DNA from: Paralichthys olivaceus
Lineage: Eukaryota; Chordata; Actinopteri; Pleuronectiformes; Paralichthyidae
Assembly: GCF_024713975.1 (NCBI RefSeq)
Contig: NC_091098.1
Location: 12,186,816 to 12,250,815 of the forward strand
DNA: 64,000 nt
Reading direction: 5' to 3'
Made by a program: the position numbers and the translations under genes. The notes under the pieces were generated by a model. It did not search any database. It saw only the letters and a list, made by a program, of their open reading frames with translations, and was not told the origin of the DNA. Shown one piece after another: positions 61,714 through 64,000 of this stretch (position 1 is the first letter of the stretch; each line of letters begins with the position of its first letter).

Positions 61714-61754
<41 letters not shown>

Positions 61755-62975
61755 AAGTTAGAAACTATTGGTCAATAGATCAAGAAGAAGTCATCAATAG
61801 GTCAATGACTGACTAGCCCTGAATGTTCAACCTTCAGTACCACTGCATTTACTGTCTTTTAATCTGGTTTGTGGTCGTGCTGAAAAAACCCCTTGTGACT
61901 GTAGTGCTGTTACCAGCATGGTGACGCCTGTTTGGGATGGTGGTTGTTCACTTTGCTTTTACCGTAAACTGTATGTTAGGGATTTTTATTAGGAAGACAG
62001 AACCTGCATCCAAGTCACATAATACTTGTGATTGTCCTATTCACTGTGTCCTTTATCATTATGTTGCTTTATTAGCTTGTATGGCAGCTAGAGGTTTCAT
62101 GTCTATTTTAGGCATGAGGAAGATATTCCATGTACCACATATAAAAAAAGCAATTAAAAATCTTAATTTTTAACCCCCCATGTGAGTCAGTGTTCATTTA
62201 CTGGCTCACACAGGGGGCTGGTATTCTTCTACACCTCCCATTATGTCATGAATCCCCACGAAAAGGTCCAAACAATTATATGTCAAACCACAATCTTTAA
62301 AAAAACACCTCACTCATATCTAGTTTCATTTTTGAAAGAAGGCTCAGTTCCTTTAACAGTTGGTCACTGTAGTCAGAGGTCTGATCTCCTGACTTAGTCG
62401 TCTAAAATGCCTCCATGTAGTTCATCTTGAAAAACTAAGAAGATAACATTGTGCAGGATGGGGCTGTGCATTAAAGGGGAAACTGGAGACATTTCTATAA
62501 GCAACAACAAGTTTTATCTTATTGTGTTTAAGCAATAGCACATTGGACAGACAGTAAACTTTTTCAGTTGACGTTATCCCTCACCTGAGTTTTTGTTTTT
62601 ACATGACCAGTATTCTCGAGTGTGTGTGATTCTCTCCTTCCAGCTGTCAGACGAGATAAGCATTCAGAGCACTGGCCAGCCATTGTCCTCTATGCCATCA
62701 TCAAGGAGGTGCCCCTGCGTAGGTGGAAGGAATTCTTGCGGCTGCTCTCGGTGGCTGATCAGCAGCTGGAGCGTGTTGAGCTGGAGGCTGGTTTGGGCTC
62801 CATTGAGAAACAGTACCAGATTCTGAGGCTGTGGAGCCAGCGCTCCTCTGCGGGCCTGAGTGACGTCTTCTCGGCCTTGCACTACATGGATTTATCCGGC
62901 TGCGCCCAGCTGCTGCAGGAAAATCTGGAGAAGCTGCAGTGGACGCCTGAACCAAAGTATGGTTCCACGGCCTGA
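55385..62975 (+). CDS. tnfrsf25: Death-domain TNF receptor, closest to TNFRSF25 (DR3)
   Basis: Ten exons: 55385-55399, 56396-56477, 56577-56702, 57070-57198, 57348-57396, 57955-58127, 58439-58612, 59398-59435, 59650-59761 and 62644-62975. They give 409 aa (human DR3 417). The signal peptide [18 protein letters not shown] is split over exons 1-2. Cysteine-rich repeats (residues ~24-145) begin [15 protein letters not shown] and include CIRCSIC and CECKDGFFN, with NSS, NST and NHT glycosylation sites. A Thr/Pro-rich stalk leads to the membrane span [20 protein letters not shown] (~196-216). The cytoplasmic death domain (~308-398) has [23 protein letters not shown] and [20 protein letters not shown]. 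The last resembles DR3 (QQPAGLGAVYAALERMGLDG) more than TNFR1. In mammals DR3 binds TL1A and signals through TRADD. TNFRSF1A remains the alternative; human 1p neighbours favour DR3. Confidence 0.85.
57469..57561 (+). other. tnfrsf25: Candidate in-frame cassette exon of the TNF receptor
   Basis: A long pyrimidine tract and TTTTTTTTCAG precede 57469, and a weak donor (GACAG|GTTCAAG) follows 57561. The 93 bp fit the phase on both sides (2/2), so 31 residues could be added without a frameshift. It would encode five cysteines in about 16 residues ([17 protein letters not shown]), in the place where the last cysteine-rich repeat sits. Skipping it also yields a sensible TNFR1-like end ([19 protein letters not shown]). 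Confidence 0.45.
59762..62643 (+). other. TNF receptor last intron
   Basis: This 2.9-kb intron lies before the death-domain exon. It carries a (TA)n run at about 61718-61754. Open frames such as 61021-61326 and 61937-62173 resemble no family I know and have no supporting splice sites. Confidence 0.6.
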
Positions 62976-63580
62976 AGAAGTTACACAGGTTCCGGTGGGG
63001 GTTATTCAGGAGACATTAATGTCAACAAATGAAACAATAACAGACATCAGTGCCCCAACCCTGAACAAGAATAGAAACTTCAAGACAATACTAACTTTAG
63101 CTACTACATGGTACAACATCAGAAGACTGCAATGATCTACGACAGGGCAGCGTGCTAACAGTCAGCCTGTGGACCAAGTTGAACATGTCTTCTTGTACAT
63201 CCTCAGATGAACTACAGCAGTGGTTGTCAAGTGGGCATGGATCATTTTGATAATCTGATGGTTTTATTTCATCATATCAGACTGACACACAGTGGCAGGT
63301 CTCCTGGGTGCTGATCTCATGGCAGCAACATTCATAGAATCACTTCTTGTTGGGCAAGTTGTCTTCAAAGTAAATGCACAAGGTTCATTTTGTTGCTGCC
63401 ATGCTTTATATCGAGCTGAATTACAGAGCTTTTATTTTGTAAATTCTGTTTCATTTTATAAAAAGATTTGACGATAAACTCTTCATGGCAGATTAACCTG
63501 ATAGGATGAACACCAAATTTTCTACCTTCACTTTGCATCATAGACTATTAATAAACAGCTCTGCACACAATGTCCAGCAA
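62976..63580 (+). other. tnfrsf25: TNF receptor 3' UTR with poly(A) signal
   Basis: The stop is at 62973-62975, and an AATAAA lies at 63550-63555. No further exon is expected, because the death domain is complete and ends [10 protein letters not shown]. Confidence 0.55.
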
Positions 63581-64000
63581 CGAAACATTGGAAAGATCAC
63601 AGTATGTTATTGAGGTTTTTGGGGAGGATTCCCAGATGATGAGCATTACCACAGGCCAAGAAAACAGCTCATTCCAAACAGGAACAGGTTCTGCACTGGT
63701 GTTATAAATGATTCATGATGAGTAACGCAATTTAACAGTTTATTACAATAAGGGTTCAACTGCTTCACGCAGTGAAGTGGAGATCCTGATCTAACTGTAG
63801 TTAGAGTATTTCCTCTTTTTTCATTTTTTCACAGGAAAAGTATTATGAAATTCACCCCATAGATTTTTCATGAAGCTCAACTCTTTAAACTGAAGTTAAT
63901 TTTTAGTCCACACTGTCACTTGTACTGCAGAATGTTCGTATGGAAAATTATGGATTTGTTGCAGTTGAATACATGTGACAACAAACTGTTGCATTTTACA
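63581..64000. other. Downstream flank, nothing recognised
   Basis: AT-rich sequence without an exon, RNA gene or clear repeat on either strand. Confidence 0.5.

Overview
The window is vertebrate nuclear DNA, almost certainly from a ray-finned (percomorph-like) teleost. Coding exons are short and spliced with GT..AG introns. The genes encode recognisable vertebrate orthologues, and the introns hold short palindromic, SINE-like and microsatellite repeats of kinds common in teleost genomes. No prokaryotic-style operon, CRISPR array, rRNA or tRNA gene was seen. All gene models come from reading exons, splice sites and codon phase by eye. Gene names rest on remembered human protein sequences, not on a search.

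Layout. (1) 1-11950, plus strand: rimkla-like N-acetylaspartylglutamate synthase. Its first coding exon lies before the window; exons 2-5 are at 4503-9364, followed by a ~2.6 kb 3' UTR. (2) 13615-20931, minus strand: zmynd12, eight exons, 382 aa, MYND zinc finger plus helical repeats, convergent with rimkla. (3) 21883-23109, minus strand: emp3-like four-pass membrane protein, four coding exons, 165 aa, with a likely noncoding first exon near 24.4 kb. (4) 27252-40714, plus strand: ccdc30-like long coiled-coil protein, 27 coding exons, ~1256 aa, with a promoter-like CCAAT cluster near 26.1 kb. (5) 45529-51046, minus strand: znf362, eight coding exons, 442 aa, six C2H2 fingers, long 3' UTR; its 3' end abuts or overlaps that of ccdc30. 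(6) 55385-62975, plus strand: a death-domain TNF receptor closest to tnfrsf25 (DR3), ten exons, 409 aa.

The order rimkla / zmynd12 / ccdc30 matches human 1p34.2 as remembered. znf362 (1p35) and tnfrsf25 (1p36) are also human chromosome 1p genes, which supports the orthology calls. PPCS, which lies between ZMYND12 and CCDC30 in human, was not seen here; an emp3-like gene occupies that interval. The genes do not form a pathway. They cover neuropeptide synthesis, an axonemal protein, a membrane protein, a coiled-coil protein, a transcription factor and an immune receptor.

Most non-genic structure is repeat-derived: a 177-bp inverted-repeat element with a 6-bp target duplication, a ~314-bp terminal-inverted-repeat element in the ccdc30 3' UTR, a SINE-like insertion, several copies of three dispersed repeat families, and many microsatellites. 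I found no convincing unknown biological system. The best leads are a phase-neutral cassette exon in the TNF receptor, a phase-neutral exon in znf362, uORFs in the ccdc30 leader, and overlapping convergent 3' ends.
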